Shown here piece by piece: positions 23,479-31,185 of a stretch of DNA of 64,000 bases. Both the position numbers and the translations under genes were made by a program. The DNA comes from Gemmiger formicilis (GTDB lineage: Bacteria; Bacillota; Clostridia; Oscillospirales; Ruminococcaceae): contig NZ_FUYF01000001.1 of the NCBI RefSeq assembly GCF_900167555.1, positions 124,001-188,000 on the forward strand. Reading direction: 5' to 3'. A model generated the notes under the pieces. That model was not told the origin of the DNA. It ran no database searches and saw only the letters and a list, made by a program, of their open reading frames with translations. Numbering within the stretch: position 1 is the stretch's first letter; every line of letters starts with the position of its first letter.

Positions 23479-23766
23479 ATGGCTTATACCCCGAAACTGA
23501 CCTATAAGGGCCGCCCGCTGGTGCGCTGCGGCAACGATATTTACTACGGCTCGATGAAGGACCCGTTCGTTGTCTACCTGCAGGTGCTCTCGACCAAGAA
23601 GGAAAACGGCGTCGACGTGGCCGACAAGGTCCACATCGTGCTGCTTTCCACCGACGAGAGCAAGCCCCTGCCAGAGCGCATTGCCCGCCAGGCCAACAAA
23701 GTCGGCCTGTACAACGCGCTGTCCTTCGGCGACATCATGCTGCAGGGCGCGCTGCGGAAGAAGTAA
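23479..23766 (+). CDS. Hypothetical protein, 95 aa
   Basis: No family recognised. A soluble, compact protein: strands around LTYKGRPLVRCGNDIYYGSM and DPFVVYLQVLSTK, then VHIVLLSTD and a C-terminal helix VGLYNALSFGDIMLQGAL. It has its own promoter, AAAGAAGG before the ATG and its own terminator, so it is a real, independently expressed gene. No catalytic motif is visible. Confidence 0.8.
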   Translation: MAYTPKLTYKGRPLVRCGNDIYYGSMKDPFVVYLQVLSTKKENGVDVADKVHIVLLSTDESKPLPERIARQANKVGLYNALSFGDIMLQGALRKK

Positions 23767-23793
23767 GCGTCTCCCCTGCCCCGCACAAAACAC

Positions 23794-23826
23794 AAAGCCC
23801 CGCAGCCAAACGGCTGCGGGGCTTTT
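23794..23826. terminator. Bidirectional terminator
   Basis: 13-bp inverted repeat AAGCCCCGCAGCC / GGCTGCGGGGCTT with a 4-nt loop, A-run before and T-run after. Confidence 0.85.
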
Positions 23827-23848
23827 GCACTTAATGTCAAAACGGGGC

Positions 23849-23875
23849 GGGCGGATGACGAGCATCCGCCCCTGC
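23849..23875. repeat. Family C half element (copy 7)
   Basis: Imperfect palindrome GGGCGGATGACGAGCATCCGCCC followed by CTGC, a variant of the usual CTAC end. Confidence 0.5.
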
Positions 23876-23893
23876 AGAACGGAGATTTACTGC

Positions 23894-24334
23894 TTAGTGG
23901 TCCTGCTTGTCGGTCTCCTCGGCAGAGTCGTCCTCGGTGCCTTCAAGCTCGATGTCGAAGGTCGCGCCGCAGTGCGGGCAGACCAGATCGCCCTCGGGGT
24001 CCATCAGGGTCTCCTCGTCCAGCGTGGAGATCTGGCCGCAGTTCGGGCAGGTCACCTCATACATGGTGCTGTCGTCCTCGGCGTCCTCCTCGTCATCCTC
24101 GTCCTCATCGGCGTAGATGTCGCTGACGACGTCGTCCAGATCCTGGTCGAGGGTCTCCAGCTCGTCGTACACCTGATCCAGGGCGTTGTCGTGCTCGGTG
24201 ACCTGGGCGGCCATCTCCTCCAGCAGGTCCATCATGGCGGCAATGACCTTGCCGTTCTTGGAGTCTGCGTCAAAATCCATGCCGGTCATCAGGCCGCGGA
24301 TATAGGCGGCCTTTGCATTCAGATCCATAGCCAT
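23894..24334 (-). CDS. CD1247-like protein with C-terminal zinc ribbon
   Basis: 146 aa. ATG 24334 has AGGGAGG at ideal spacing; an upstream TTG is too close to it. The N-terminal helical part (LNAKAAYIRGLMTGMDFD ... LLEEMAAQVTEHDNALDQ) matches the small Clostridia family named after CD1247. An acidic stretch of nearly 20 Asp/Glu follows, then a zinc ribbon with CPNCG and CPHCG. Function unknown; the architecture suggests a protein-interaction or nucleic-acid accessory role. It lies downstream of efp but behind a terminator. Confidence 0.82.
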   Translation of the reverse strand: MAMDLNAKAAYIRGLMTGMDFDADSKNGKVIAAMMDLLEEMAAQVTEHDNALDQVYDELETLDQDLDDVVSDIYADEDEDDEEDAEDDSTMYEVTCPNCGQISTLDEETLMDPEGDLVCPHCGATFDIELEGTEDDSAEETDKQDH

Positions 24335-24355
24335 AGTCAAAATCCTCCCTAATGT

Positions 24356-24394
24356 TAAAAAATGCCGGGCGCGGCGGTACGGCCATGCCCGGCA
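24356..24394 (-). terminator. Terminator of efp
   Basis: On the minus strand TGCCGGGC ... GCCCGGCA with a partly paired interior, followed by seven T, 13 bp after the efp stop. Confidence 0.75.
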
Positions 24395-24406
24395 AAGAGA
24401 ACCTAA

Positions 24407-24967
24407 TCAGTTCACGCGCTCCATATACTCGCCGGTGCGGGTATCGATGCGGATCTTGTCGCCCTCGTTGATGAACAGGGGGACGCGAATCTCGGCACCG
24501 GTCTCAACGGTGGCGGGCTTCAGGGTGTTGGTGGCGGTGTTGCCCTTGACACCAGGCTCGGTAGCGGTGACCTCCAGCTCAACGAAGTTGGGGATCTCAA
24601 CGCTGAAAACCTTGCCCTTGTAGCTCAGCAGCTTGCAGGTGTCGTTCTCCTTGCAGAACTTGAAGTTATCGGGCACGTCAGCCGCGCCGACAGGAATGTC
24701 GTCGTAGGTCTCAACATCCATGAAGTGGTACAAATCGCCATCCTCGTAGGAGTAGGTGACCTCACGGCGCTCGATGAAAGCCTGCGGGAACTTGGCGGTC
24801 GGGTTGTAGCTGGTCTCAACAACAGAGCCGGTGATGACGTTCTTGGTCTTGGTACGGACGAAGGCAGCGCCCTTGCCCGGCTTGACGTGCTGGAACTCAA
24901 CGACCTGAAGGACCTGGCCGTCCTGCTCGAAGGTGACACCGTTACGGAATTCGCCTGCAGAAATCAT
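24407..24967 (-). CDS. efp: Translation elongation factor P
   Basis: 186 aa, full length. The three OB-type domains are evident: N-terminal [19 protein letters not shown], the conserved [14 protein letters not shown] loop whose Lys (KPGKGA) is the residue modified in many bacteria, a central domain with [11 protein letters not shown], and the C-terminal signature [19 protein letters not shown]. Relieves ribosome stalling at proline runs. GGAGG precedes the ATG. A TTGCAA, 17-bp spacer, TAAAAT promoter is suggested upstream. Confidence 0.97.
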   Translation of the reverse strand: MISAGEFRNGVTFEQDGQVLQVVEFQHVKPGKGAAFVRTKTKNVITGSVVETSYNPTAKFPQAFIERREVTYSYEDGDLYHFMDVETYDDIPVGAADVPDNFKFCKENDTCKLLSYKGKVFSVEIPNFVELEVTATEPGVKGNTATNTLKPATVETGAEIRVPLFINEGDKIRIDTRTGEYMERVN

Positions 24968-25084
24968 ATAGAAATTCCTCCATAAATAAATTATACATAC
25001 CTGTTTATATTTTACAGGATGAAAAGCAATTTTGCAAGTCCTGTTCGGACTTTTTTGCGGGAAAATTGATATTTTTTGTCCAAT

Positions 25085-25948
25085 TTACAGCGCTGCGTAC
25101 CCCTGGGCCAGCGCGGCGGCGTCCTCGGCCTGGGTCCCGGCGGATTCACAGATGATCGTCGGGGCCAAATGACGCTCCTTGAGCAGCGCCAGCAGCGGTG
25201 CGTGGGGCGGGCCGAACGCTGTATCCGCAAAGGTCAGATGGCACTTCTCGCCGCCCTTGGTGTAGGCAATGCGGGAAAAATGCGCGTGGAAATGCACGGC
25301 GCGGTCATCCCCCAGCCGCGCGGCCAGCGTGTCCAGCAGGGCGGCGTAGTCCGCGGCGGCGGTGGCGTCGGCAAACTGCACGCCGCAGCTGCGGGCGTAC
25401 AGGTGCCCAAAGTCGATGCAGGGCGTAATGCGCGGGTCGACCTCGCATAGAGCCAGCACCTCGTCCAGCGTGCCGAGCTGGTTGACCTTGCCCATCGTCT
25501 CGGGGCAGAGGATGCAGTCCTCAAACCCGGCCTCGTCGCAGGCTTTGACAGCGCGGGCCATCGTATCCAGCGCCTTTTCCAGCGCCTCCTCCCGGCTCTG
25601 CTTGCCGCAGGAGCCGGAATGGAAGATGACGCGCCGCCCGCCCAGCGCCTTGACGAGGGCGCAGCTTTGCAGCAGGTAGTCGATGCTGTGCAGCCGCTTG
25701 TCCTCCTCGAGACTCGACATACTGATGTAGTACGGCGCGTGGACGGACAGGGCAATGTCCCGCTCGGCACAGGCGGCACCGAGCGCAGCGGCCTTGTCGT
25801 GGGCCAGCCGCACGCCGCGCCCGCACTGGTACTCAAATGCCGTCAAGCCAAAGCCTGCCGTGTAGGCGGCGATGGCGGCGGGGTCAAACTTTTTGACTGT
25901 GTAGCTGTCGGCCAGACCGGCTGTGCCGAAGCGCGGGGTATCATTCAT
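25085..25948 (-). CDS. Endonuclease IV-like / AP-endonuclease-family TIM barrel
   Basis: 287 aa from ATG 25948, which overlaps the end of yqeG by 8 bp. A TIM barrel with the metal-ligand pattern of the Nfo/sugar-phosphate isomerase superfamily: LSVHAPYYISM, VIFHSGSCGKQSREEAL, LCPETMGKVNQLGTLDE, CIDFGHLYAR, VHFHAHFSRI and IICESAG. The order H-A-P-Y, H-S, E-T, D-H, H-H, E matches endonuclease IV, but overall divergence means a repair role is likely rather than proven. Confidence 0.82.
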   Translation of the reverse strand: MNDTPRFGTAGLADSYTVKKFDPAAIAAYTAGFGLTAFEYQCGRGVRLAHDKAAALGAACAERDIALSVHAPYYISMSSLEEDKRLHSIDYLLQSCALVKALGGRRVIFHSGSCGKQSREEALEKALDTMARAVKACDEAGFEDCILCPETMGKVNQLGTLDEVLALCEVDPRITPCIDFGHLYARSCGVQFADATAAADYAALLDTLAARLGDDRAVHFHAHFSRIAYTKGGEKCHLTFADTAFGPPHAPLLALLKERHLAPTIICESAGTQAEDAAALAQGYAAL

Positions 25949-26450
25949 ACAGCTTGCCGCCCTTCTGATAGTATTTGTCGATCCAGTACGGCTCAAACTT
26001 GCGCTTTAACAGCACAAATTTGTTCTTGTCGTGGTTCGTGCGGGGCATCAGGTAGAGGCACGGGCAGCCGTACAGCCCGGCGGCCATCCGGTCCGCAAAG
26101 ATCTGGTCGCCGACCATGGCCATTTCGCTCTTTTTGCAGCCCAAACGGCGGCGCGCCACCCGCAGGCCGATGGTGAACGGCTTGCAGGCCAGCGGCACCC
26201 AGTCCAGCCCGATGCGCTCGGCAAAGGGGCGCACGCGCTTGGCCGTATTGTTGGACACGATGGTCAGGCGTATGCCGGCTGCGCGCATCTCGTCCAGCCA
26301 CGCCTGCACGGTGTGCTCCAGCACCTGACTGTTGTCAGCGGTCAGGGTGTTATCCACGTCGAGCACGAGGGCTTTGATGCCGTGTGCCGCGAGAAAATCC
26401 GGGTGGATGCACTCGATGGTTTTGAAGATGTATTCAGGGGTTAGAATCAT
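25941..26450 (-). CDS. yqeG: YqeG-family HAD-IIIA phosphatase
   Basis: 169 aa. HAD motifs: ALVLDVDNTLTADNSQ (motif I), LTIVSNNTAKRV (motif II) and MAMVGDQIFADRMAA (motif IV). The first residues MILTPEYIFKTIECI match YqeG of Bacillus, whose relatives include mitochondrial phosphatidylglycerophosphatase Gep4, so PGP dephosphorylation is possible. Its end overlaps the endonuclease IV-like gene. Confidence 0.93.
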   Translation of the reverse strand: MILTPEYIFKTIECIHPDFLAAHGIKALVLDVDNTLTADNSQVLEHTVQAWLDEMRAAGIRLTIVSNNTAKRVRPFAERIGLDWVPLACKPFTIGLRVARRRLGCKKSEMAMVGDQIFADRMAAGLYGCPCLYLMPRTNHDKNKFVLLKRKFEPYWIDKYYQKGGKLYE

Positions 26451-26497
26451 GGTGGTGACCTTTATAAGGGTAATGAGTGGTTACGGCAGCGGCCAGC

Positions 26498-26570
26498 GGC
26501 GGCATGAGGGCATGCCGCCCTACGATGCACAATTCCGCAGGACGTAGGGCGGGGTGCCCTCACCCCGCCG
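26498..26570. repeat. Family C variant pair, outward facing (copy 8)
   Basis: Palindrome GGCGGCATGAGGGCATGCCGCC then CTAC (26498-26523), spacer, GTAG then GGCGGGGTGCCCTCACCCCGCC (26544-26570). The CTAC and GTAG ends face inward, opposite to the standard unit. Confidence 0.6.
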
Positions 26571-26596
26571 CACCGACGCCTGCACGTAAAATAAAA

Positions 26597-26627
26597 GTGC
26601 AGGCCCGCGCGTAACGCGAACCTGCAC
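26597..26627 (-). terminator. Terminator of rpsU
   Basis: On the minus strand GTGCAGG ... CCTGCAC with additional CGCG pairing inside, followed by TTTTATTTT. Confidence 0.75.
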
Positions 26628-26648
26628 AGTCGTTCGTTGTAAGATACC

Positions 26649-26825
26649 TTACTTAAACTTGCGCTTGCGGGCAGCCTCGGACTTCTTCTTGCGCTTAACG
26701 GAAGGCTTCTCATAAGCCTCGCGCTTGCGGACCTCAGCTAACACGCCGCTGCGAGCAGTGCTGCGCTTAAAACGGCGCAGAGCGCTCTCGAGGGACTCGC
26801 CCTCTTTGACACGGATCTCCGACAT
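26649..26825 (-). CDS. rpsU: 30S ribosomal protein S21
   Basis: 58 aa, normal length. [20 protein letters not shown] is the S21 signature, and the C-terminus is strongly basic ([17 protein letters not shown]). ATG 26825 is set by GGAGGGAAGAAG just upstream; the frame stays open for 14 more codons, but those lack a ribosome site. Confidence 0.97.
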   Translation of the reverse strand: MSEIRVKEGESLESALRRFKRSTARSGVLAEVRKREAYEKPSVKRKKKSEAARKRKFK

Positions 26826-26889
26826 CTTCTTCCCTCCCTTGACCTGAGACAGGAGTTTGCCGGTCAAATACTATTAACCAGTAAAAAAG

Positions 26890-26919
26890 ATTATACTATA
26901 TTGACCCCCTGTCTGTCAA
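26890..26919 (-). promoter_or_regulatory. Promoter of rpsU
   Basis: On the minus strand TTGACA (26914-26919), 18-bp spacer, TATAAT (26890-26895). Confidence 0.82.
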
Positions 26920-26971
26920 CAACAATTTTCGCTAAAATGAAAATTTTTATATTGTTCATATTTAGGAACCT

Positions 26972-27730
26972 TTACCCCAGCACCGTGTGCCACACCCACA
27001 GCGCACCGTAGATTACGGGCTGATGCAGCATGTAGACCAGCAGCGTATTGCGCCCGATGGCACACAGAGGACGCAGCGCGGCGGGCGGCTCTCCCCTGCC
27101 GGGGCGCCACAGCCGCGCCAGAAACACACCGCACCAGAACAGGAACACCCACGGAAGGATCGGGAAGTAATCCGCCGATGCGAACTGCGTCAGATCCGGG
27201 AGACCCAGCCAGAACAGATTGGCCCGGTACAGCCCCGCAGGCACCGCACAGAGCCGCCAATCCTCAAAGCCGAGATACCCGTAGGGCAGCTGGTTCGTCA
27301 GCGCAAACAGCGCCGCAGACGCCGCCAGGCCCGCGCCCGCGGGCAGGCGCTGCAAAAGCGGATAGACCAGGCAGGTCAGCAGCACGGCGGCAGCGTTCAA
27401 GTGCAGAACGCCGAACCAGATCGCCTCCGACGGCATGAACACCGCGGTCACAAAGGTCAGCACAGCCGCGCAGCCCGCCACGATCAGCCCGTTCTTTGCG
27501 GGCCGCTTTGCCAGCGGGAAGCTGAACCCCGACAGCAGAATAAAGCTCCAACAAATATATTGCTGCCACACATGGCAGCCGGGGGCCCAGATGTTGTACC
27601 AGCTGCTTTCGTGGCCGAACACATACACCCAGTCGTACATAGCGTGGTAGGCCAGCATATTCAGCAGCGCCAGCCCGCGCAGGGCGTCGGGCAGCCACAT
27701 ACGGCTGGTTTTGGTGCGCAGTACGGGCAT
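26972..27730 (-). CDS. DUF1624 / HGSNAT-like membrane acyltransferase
   Basis: 252 aa with about seven helices. LPDALRGLALLNMLAYHAMYD is the family start with the conserved His, followed by WQQYICWSFILLSGFSF, and ends LYMLHQPVIYGALWV. These features fit the heparan-alpha-glucosaminide N-acetyltransferase-like (DUF1624) group, thought to move acetyl groups across the membrane onto glycans. Substrate unknown. Stands alone. Confidence 0.88.
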   Translation of the reverse strand: MPVLRTKTSRMWLPDALRGLALLNMLAYHAMYDWVYVFGHESSWYNIWAPGCHVWQQYICWSFILLSGFSFPLAKRPAKNGLIVAGCAAVLTFVTAVFMPSEAIWFGVLHLNAAAVLLTCLVYPLLQRLPAGAGLAASAALFALTNQLPYGYLGFEDWRLCAVPAGLYRANLFWLGLPDLTQFASADYFPILPWVFLFWCGVFLARLWRPGRGEPPAALRPLCAIGRNTLLVYMLHQPVIYGALWVWHTVLG

Positions 27731-27843
27731 TTTACCGCCTCTTTCCCAAAGATTTACTGTAACACTATTCTAGCACACCCGCGCGCGGCTTGCAATCGCG
27801 CGGGTTTTGCGGTACAATAAATCAGATAAGGGAGTGTGAAGGT

Positions 27844-28668
27844 ATGAAGGACATCCGCCTTGTGGCGTTGGACCTCGACGGGACAGTTTTCAACGATAAA
27901 AAAGAGATCACCCCGCGCACGCTGGCGGCTATCCGCGCAGCCTGTGCACGCGGCGTGGCGGTGCTGCCCGCCACCGGGCGTACAGCCAGCGGCATCCCCG
28001 CGGCGTTCACGTCCATCCCCGGCGTGCGGTACGCGCTGACCTCCAACGGAGCCAGCGTCGTTGACCTGACAACGGGCGAGCAGCTGGTGAACCAGCCGTT
28101 CGGGACCGAGCAGGCATTGAAAATTTACGATCTTCTTGAGCAGGGCGGCGGCATGATGAGCATTTTCATCGGCGGCAAAAGCTACACGACCCGCGCAAAC
28201 GCCGAGAACCACATGGACGTGGTCCCCGAAAACCTGAAAAGCTACTTCCGCACGACCCGCATTGAGGTAGACGACATGCACGCGACGCTGCGCACCCACG
28301 CGCACGAGATCGAAAAGTACAGCATGATCTACCACGACGAGGCCGAGCGCGACGCCGCCTGGCGTGCCATCGAGGCCGCCTGCCCCGGCGTGGAGCTGAC
28401 GTCCAGCCTGCCCCGCAACATGGAGGTCAACGCCCCCGGCGTGACGAAGGGCAGCGGTCTGCTGGCGCTGGCGGCACACCTGGGCCTGACCCGCGCGCAG
28501 ACGATGGCCGTGGGCGACTCCGGCAATGACCACGCGATGATCGAAGCGGCGGGTCTGGGTGTGGCCATGGGCAACGCCACCGACGACATCAGGAAAATTG
28601 CCGATGTCACGACGGATGACAACAATCATGACGGTGTGGCAGCGGCTATAGAAAAATACGTATTGTAA
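27844..28668 (+). CDS. Cof-type HAD-IIB hydrolase
   Basis: 274 aa. Motif I LVALDLDGTVFNDKKEIT, motif II VAVLPATGRTASG, C2B-type cap in the middle, then KGSGLLALAAHLGL and motif IV AVGDSGNDHAMIEAAGLGVAMGN. These broad-range enzymes dephosphorylate sugar phosphates or cofactors. The ATG is part of GGTATG, with GAAGGT as its ribosome site. It may be co-transcribed with the phosphofructokinase gene 31 bp downstream. Confidence 0.94.
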   Translation: MKDIRLVALDLDGTVFNDKKEITPRTLAAIRAACARGVAVLPATGRTASGIPAAFTSIPGVRYALTSNGASVVDLTTGEQLVNQPFGTEQALKIYDLLEQGGGMMSIFIGGKSYTTRANAENHMDVVPENLKSYFRTTRIEVDDMHATLRTHAHEIEKYSMIYHDEAERDAAWRAIEAACPGVELTSSLPRNMEVNAPGVTKGSGLLALAAHLGLTRAQTMAVGDSGNDHAMIEAAGLGVAMGNATDDIRKIADVTTDDNNHDGVAAAIEKYVL

Positions 28669-28699
28669 AATTACAATAAAATATACGAGAGGTAAATTT

Positions 28700-29920
28700 A
28701 TGAAAAATGTTCTGGTTGGTCAGTCGGGCGGCCCGACTGCCGTCATCAACTCCAGTCTGGCGGGCGTCTATGAGACCGCCAAGGCTTGCGGCGCACCCCA
28801 TGTCTACGGGATGCAGTACGGCATCGAGGGCGTGCTTGAGGGCAAGCTCATCGATCTGGACACCGTGCTGGGCGACAAGATGGACATTGAGCTGCTCAAG
28901 CGCACGCCGTCCAGCTTTCTGGGCAGCTGCCGCCACAAGCTGCCCGACCCCACCGTTGACGAGAAGCCGTTTGTGCAGCTGTTTGAGCTGTTCCGGCAGA
29001 ACGACATCGGCGCGGTGTTTTACATCGGCGGCAACGACTCGATGGACACGATCTCCAAGCTGAGCGCCTACGGCAAGACCGTCAACAGCGAGATCCGATT
29101 TATCGGCGTGCCCAAGACCATTGACAATGACCTGATGCTGACCGACCACACCCCCGGCTACGGCAGCGCGGCGAAGTACATCGCCACGATCCTGAAGGAG
29201 GTCATCTGCGATTCCAGCGTCTACGACCTGCGCAGCGTGACGGTGGCAGAGATCATGGGCCGCCACACCGGCTGGCTGGCTGCTGCCGCTAGTCTGGCTG
29301 CCGGTCCGGACTGCAACGGCCCAGACCTGATCCTGCTGCCCGAGTGCCCCTTTGACGAGGAGGCGTTCCTCAAGCGCGTGGCCGAGCTGGAAAAAGAGCG
29401 CCACAATGTTATTATCGCGGTCAGCGAGGGCGTCAAGAACAAGGACGGCGTTTTCCTGTGCGACCTGGTCTCCACGGCAGGTCAGCTGGATGCCTTCGGC
29501 CACAAGGCCATCTTGAGCGGCACGAGCCGCTATCTGGCGGACCTGATCCGCGTCCGACTGGGCTGCAAGACCCGCGCTATCGAGTTTTCTACGCTGCAGC
29601 GCTGTGCCAGCCATCTGGCCAGCCGCACCGACGTGACCGAGGCCTATCAGGTCGGCGGCGCAGCGGTGGAGGCCGCCATGCGCGGCGAGACCGCCAAGAT
29701 GGCCGCCATCAAGCGCCTGAGCGACCAGCCCTACCGCGTAGAGACCGAGATGGTCGATGTGACGAAGGTCGCGAACTTTGAGAAGAAGGTCCCCGCCGAC
29801 TGGATCACCGAGGACGGGATGCACGTCAACGAGAAGTTCGAGCGCTACGCCCGCCCGCTCATTCAGGCCGAGCTGTCGCCGATCTACATCAACGGCGTGC
29901 CGCGGCATATTCATCTGTAA
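28700..29920 (+). CDS. 6-phosphofructokinase, PPi-dependent type
   Basis: 406 aa. Phosphorylates fructose 6-phosphate in glycolysis. NVLVGQSGGPTAVINSSLAG and YIGGNDSMDTISKL form the phosphoryl-donor site; the Asp after GGN and the Lys in GVPKTIDNDLMLTDHTPGYG are the residues that mark PPi-dependent enzymes (ATP types have GGDGS and PGTIDND). MGRHTGWLAAAA is the sugar-binding helix. AGAGG precedes the ATG. A strong terminator follows. Confidence 0.93.
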   Translation: MKNVLVGQSGGPTAVINSSLAGVYETAKACGAPHVYGMQYGIEGVLEGKLIDLDTVLGDKMDIELLKRTPSSFLGSCRHKLPDPTVDEKPFVQLFELFRQNDIGAVFYIGGNDSMDTISKLSAYGKTVNSEIRFIGVPKTIDNDLMLTDHTPGYGSAAKYIATILKEVICDSSVYDLRSVTVAEIMGRHTGWLAAAASLAAGPDCNGPDLILLPECPFDEEAFLKRVAELEKERHNVIIAVSEGVKNKDGVFLCDLVSTAGQLDAFGHKAILSGTSRYLADLIRVRLGCKTRAIEFSTLQRCASHLASRTDVTEAYQVGGAAVEAAMRGETAKMAAIKRLSDQPYRVETEMVDVTKVANFEKKVPADWITEDGMHVNEKFERYARPLIQAELSPIYINGVPRHIHL

Positions 29921-29936
29921 TTTTGAAAAAATAAAA

Positions 29937-29973
29937 ACGGAGCACCGTATGAAAATGCGGTGCTCCGTTTTTT
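29937..29973 (+). terminator. Terminator of the phosphofructokinase gene
   Basis: ACGGAGCACCG / CGGTGCTCCGT with a 10-nt loop and TTTTTT. Confidence 0.88.
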
Positions 29974-29979
29974 GCTGCT

Positions 29980-30110
29980 GTAGGGGTCGGCGTCCTCAAC
30001 GACCCGGGAGGCTTGCGGTGGCCGCACACGACCCGGCGGGGTGAGGGCACCCCACCCTGCGTATACTCCGCAGACAGACGTAGGACGGCATGCCCTCATG
30101 CCGCCGCGGG
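29980..30110. repeat. Family C-type palindrome cluster (copy 9)
   Basis: Starts GTAGGGGTCGGCGTCCTCAACGACCC and continues through CGGCGGGGTGAGGGCACCCC and GTAGGACGGCATGCCCTCATGCCG. Together with the following repeat it fills nearly all of the 374-bp gap between the phosphofructokinase and HU genes; no gene is seen there. Confidence 0.55.
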
Positions 30111-30155
30111 GGTGTTGAGGTTACCCGAAAAGCCCGTCGGAATTCCTCCGGCCCT

Positions 30156-30236
30156 GCGGGCCACCAGATCCCCTTCTGGCGCTACGCGCCATCTCCCCCG
30201 GAGCGGGGGAGCCTGTCTTTGACAAGGGAGGCTTAG
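30156..30236. repeat. Unclassified intergenic hairpin repeat
   Basis: GATCCCCTTCTGGCGCTACGCGCCATCTCCC, CGGAGCGGGGGAGCC, then CTTTGACAAGGGAGGCT. It is built like family B (GGCGC..GCGCC stem, CCCCCGG..GGGGG stem) but differs in sequence. Confidence 0.45.
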
Positions 30237-30243
30237 ACGCAAA

Positions 30244-30269
30244 AAGGACCCGCATTTCCGCGGGTCCTT
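30244..30269 (-). terminator. Terminator of the HU gene
   Basis: On the minus strand AAGGACCCGC / GCGGGTCCTT, 6-nt loop, T-run after. Confidence 0.85.
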
Positions 30270-30294
30270 CCAAATCATATCAATACAGACGAAA

Positions 30295-30570
30295 TCAGCC
30301 GGAGACCTTTTCCTTCAGGCGGCCGCTGGCCTTGAAGCCGGGGATGGCCGTCGGCTCCAGCTTGCTGGTGACCTTGGTCTTGGGGTTGGTGAAGTTCTTG
30401 GTCTGGCGCTCACGCATCTCGAAGCGGCCAAAGCCTGCGATGGTGACCTTGTCGCCGCTCTTGAGGACATCGCCGATGGTGCCGAAGATGCCGTCCATAA
30501 CCTTCTCAACTTCAGCAGCGGTCATGTTGGTGTCGTTGGCAACCTTGGTAATCAACTGAGATCTCGTCAT
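30295..30570 (-). CDS. HU-family DNA-binding protein
   Basis: 91 aa from ATG 30570. TRSQLITKVANDTNMTAAE and the HU signature GFGRFEMRERQTKNFTNPKT are present, with the DNA-intercalating proline region following. A nucleoid-organising protein that binds bent DNA as a dimer. Strong promoter upstream and terminator downstream make a single-gene unit. Confidence 0.96.
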   Translation of the reverse strand: MTRSQLITKVANDTNMTAAEVEKVMDGIFGTIGDVLKSGDKVTIAGFGRFEMRERQTKNFTNPKTKVTSKLEPTAIPGFKASGRLKEKVSG

Positions 30571-30627
30571 GATATTTTTAACTCCTATTCTTATAGGCAC
30601 ACAATTGCCCGGTATTATTACGCTATT

Positions 30628-30656
30628 ATTATAGAGAAAATAGTGCGCAGAATCAA
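30628..30656 (-). promoter_or_regulatory. Promoter of the HU gene
   Basis: On the minus strand TTGATT (30651-30656), 17-bp spacer, TATAAT (30628-30633). Confidence 0.78.
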
Positions 30657-30789
30657 GAGTTTTTTCGGAAATCAAACGTTTTTCGGCAAAAACTATAAAA
30701 TTTTCGCGATCATCTCGTCAAAAAGTGACATTTGGCAAAAAATGCACGTTCCATGCAAAAATATTCTGGACGGGCAAAGTCTTACAGCC

Positions 30790-31083
30790 CCATGCGGGCG
30801 CGTCGCCCATCACGCGCAGGCGGCGGCAGGGCGCATCCAGCTTGACGTACCGGCTGGTGCGGCCCTCGGACATGGCGTCGTCGGTGAAGGTCAGGCAGCA
30901 GGTACGGTCCGCATCGGCATAAGCCAGCGTCAGCCCGCCGTCAAAGGCCAGTGAGAAGTCGCCCGCCGGGGCGGCAGTCAGGTCAAAGCAGACGTCCACG
31001 GCCTGCTCTGCGCCGTCGCGGCTGACGGCCAGGCAGACGTTGTGCCCGCGGCCCTGCCTGATGTAGTCGTAGTCACCGGGGAA
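30790..31083 (-). pseudogene. Remnant of a GH32 (sucrose-6-phosphate hydrolase-like) C-terminal domain
   Basis: An open stretch on the minus strand encodes a beta-sandwich-like segment: VCFDLTAAPAGDFSLAFDGG, LTLAYADADRTCCLTF and RYVKLDAPCRRLRVM. This order resembles the C-terminal domain of GH32 invertases, but it breaks exactly where the D-x-S-S-x-E-x-F motif should come (GDAPAWG, then unrelated sequence). There is no start and no catalytic domain; its 5-prime side abuts a family B half repeat. Probably a decayed fragment. The family call is from pattern resemblance only. The 615-bp gap between HU and carB otherwise holds the HU promoter and the carB terminator. Confidence 0.42.
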
Positions 31084-31085
31084 AA

Positions 31086-31134
31086 GGTTCTCTCCCCTAC
31101 CGCCTGCGGGCGGAGCCCCCTCGCAGAAGGGGGC
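31086..31134. repeat. Family B half repeat
   Basis: GGTTCTCTCCCCTACCGCC ... GGCGGAGCCCCCTCGCAG, nearly identical to the inverted right half of the complete copy at 15067-15170. Confidence 0.7.
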
Positions 31135-31146
31135 AAGAAAAAACAA

Positions 31147-31172
31147 AAACCGCATCCTTGCGGACGCGGTTT
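31147..31172 (-). terminator. Terminator of the pyr-car operon
   Basis: On the minus strand AAACCGC / GCGGTTT with further pairing inside and a T-rich tail, 14 bp after the carB stop. Confidence 0.78.
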
Positions 31173-31185
31173 GTTTGCTGCTTAC

